Shown here: piece after piece, positions 63,614 through 64,000 of the stretch
How positions within the stretch are numbered: position 1 is the stretch's first letter
How the letters are laid out: each line of letters starts with the position of its first letter
Assembly (NCBI GenBank): GCA_016708125.1
Contig: JADJGF010000001.1
Span: 2,068,001 to 2,132,000 of the forward strand
Direction: 5' to 3'
DNA: 64,000 nt
Origin: Ignavibacteriota bacterium
Lineage (GTDB): Bacteria > Bacteroidota > Ignavibacteria > Ignavibacteriales > Melioribacteraceae
Translations under genes and position numbers: made by a program
The notes under the pieces: model-generated
The model's database searches: none
The model's input: only the letters and a program-made list of their open reading frames with translations
What the model was told of the DNA's origin: nothing

Positions 63614-64000
63614 ATGAACTTCCCCAAAATAACTTTTGCTGTTTTAATGATTTTAATTTACTCATGTTCATTTCAAGATTCGGTAAAAGTTGTAAATTTT
63701 TCTCCCGAAGGAGAAATTGAAAAAGCCACAAATTTTACAATAGAATTTTCGCAAGATTTAGCTCCAACGGAAAAAATTGGTGAATGGCTTACCGACGAAT
63801 TTGTTGTATTTGAACCAAAAATAAATGGAAAATTTAAATGGATTGATCCAAGAACTTTACAATTTTCTCCAGATTTTTCTCTTGATGCTATGCAAAATTA
63901 TACTGCAAAAATTTCAAGCAAAGTTTTGTTTAATAAAAATCTCAGCACGGATTTTGAAACTTTTAATTTTAACACACCACATTTTGATGTAACAAAAGCA
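63614..64000 (+). CDS. Alpha-2-macroglobulin-like lipoprotein, 3' end outside window
   Basis: An open frame of 129 codons from ATG 63614 to the window edge. It begins with a lipoprotein signal ending LIYSC (C18). The following VKVVNFSPEGEIEKATNFTIEFSQDL, then LTDEFVVFEPKINGKFKW and LQFSPD, resemble the first macroglobulin/Ig-like domain of large bacterial alpha-2-macroglobulin proteins (YfhM-like). These trap proteases in the periplasm. Only the N-terminus is visible, so the thioester motif cannot be checked. Confidence 0.75.
   Translation, partial: MNFPKITFAVLMILIYSCSFQDSVKVVNFSPEGEIEKATNFTIEFSQDLAPTEKIGEWLTDEFVVFEPKINGKFKWIDPRTLQFSPDFSLDAMQNYTAKISSKVLFNKNLSTDFETFNFNTPHFDVTKA

Noticed and set aside
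1..64000. rRNA or tRNA genes and transposase genes
   Set aside because: Intergenic regions were read for cloverleaf-like or conserved RNA sequence and the frames for transposase motifs. None was convincing, though a covariance-model search would be needed to exclude small RNAs.

Overview
The window is AT-rich bacterial chromosome with dense coding on both strands. It probably comes from the Ignavibacteria / Bacteroidota-Chlorobi side of the tree. The evidence is a Sec-exported lipoprotein-type (clade II) nitrous oxide reductase operon, a secreted protein with a 'YPNPFN' type IX secretion tail, a UpxY-type NusG paralogue, many Bacteroidota-style exported enzymes and three sigma-54 activators. 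The phylum is inferred from gene content. No rRNA, tRNA, CRISPR array or transposase gene was seen.

Layout. 1-2.5 kb: a Gfo/Idh/MocA oxidoreductase cut by the window edge, an atypical SDR protein and a small Cys-rich protein. 2.9-10.3 kb: nitrous oxide respiration, with a heme-copper-oxidase-like 4-TM protein, an Rrf2 regulator with an Fe-S-type Cys cluster, cytochrome c, nosZ, a nos-associated membrane protein, nosL, nosD, nosF and nosY. nosL is broken by two single-base losses, both in A-runs, and a MITE-like inverted-repeat segment lies just after nosZ. 10.6-16.6 kb: accessory genes, including a membrane protein, a stand-alone CZB zinc-binding protein, a single-chain type ISP restriction-modification enzyme and an MNT/HEPN pair. 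16.9-22.2 kb: divergent GH78 rhamnosidase and GH92 mannosidase. 22.6-31.3 kb: an AraC regulator divergent from an eight-gene operon in which seven products carry export signals. The operon holds two aldo/keto reductases, three alpha/beta hydrolases, a SnoaL-like protein, a carboxymuconolactone-decarboxylase-like protein and a cupin. 31.6-39.1 kb: a SulP transporter, then an NtrC-type response regulator and sensor kinase followed by a KtrB/KtrA potassium uptake pair. 39.2-52 kb: CutC, several histidine kinases, a ferredoxin-geranylgeranyl reductase pair, a T9SS cargo protein and a second NtrC-type two-component system. 51.8-55.7 kb: UpxY/NusG-like protein, YhaM-like HD nuclease, sirtuin, QueD/QueE and ribosomal protein S20. 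55.8-63.4 kb: a minus-strand run of miaB, SPOR protein, PspF-like sigma-54 activator, LptE-like lipoprotein, GT2 glycosyltransferase, TPR protein and nucleotidyltransferase. The window ends inside an alpha-2-macroglobulin-like lipoprotein gene.

The most interesting signal is regulatory. A 28-bp partly palindromic box (24 of 28 positions identical) occurs upstream of both the NtrC-type regulator operon and the potassium uptake operon. Each copy is followed, at distances differing by exactly 10 bp, by a sequence resembling a sigma-54 promoter. This predicts an autoregulated sigma-54 circuit controlling K+ uptake. A second signal is a family of four dispersed intergenic repeats with GTCAT...ATGAC ends and internal hairpins.
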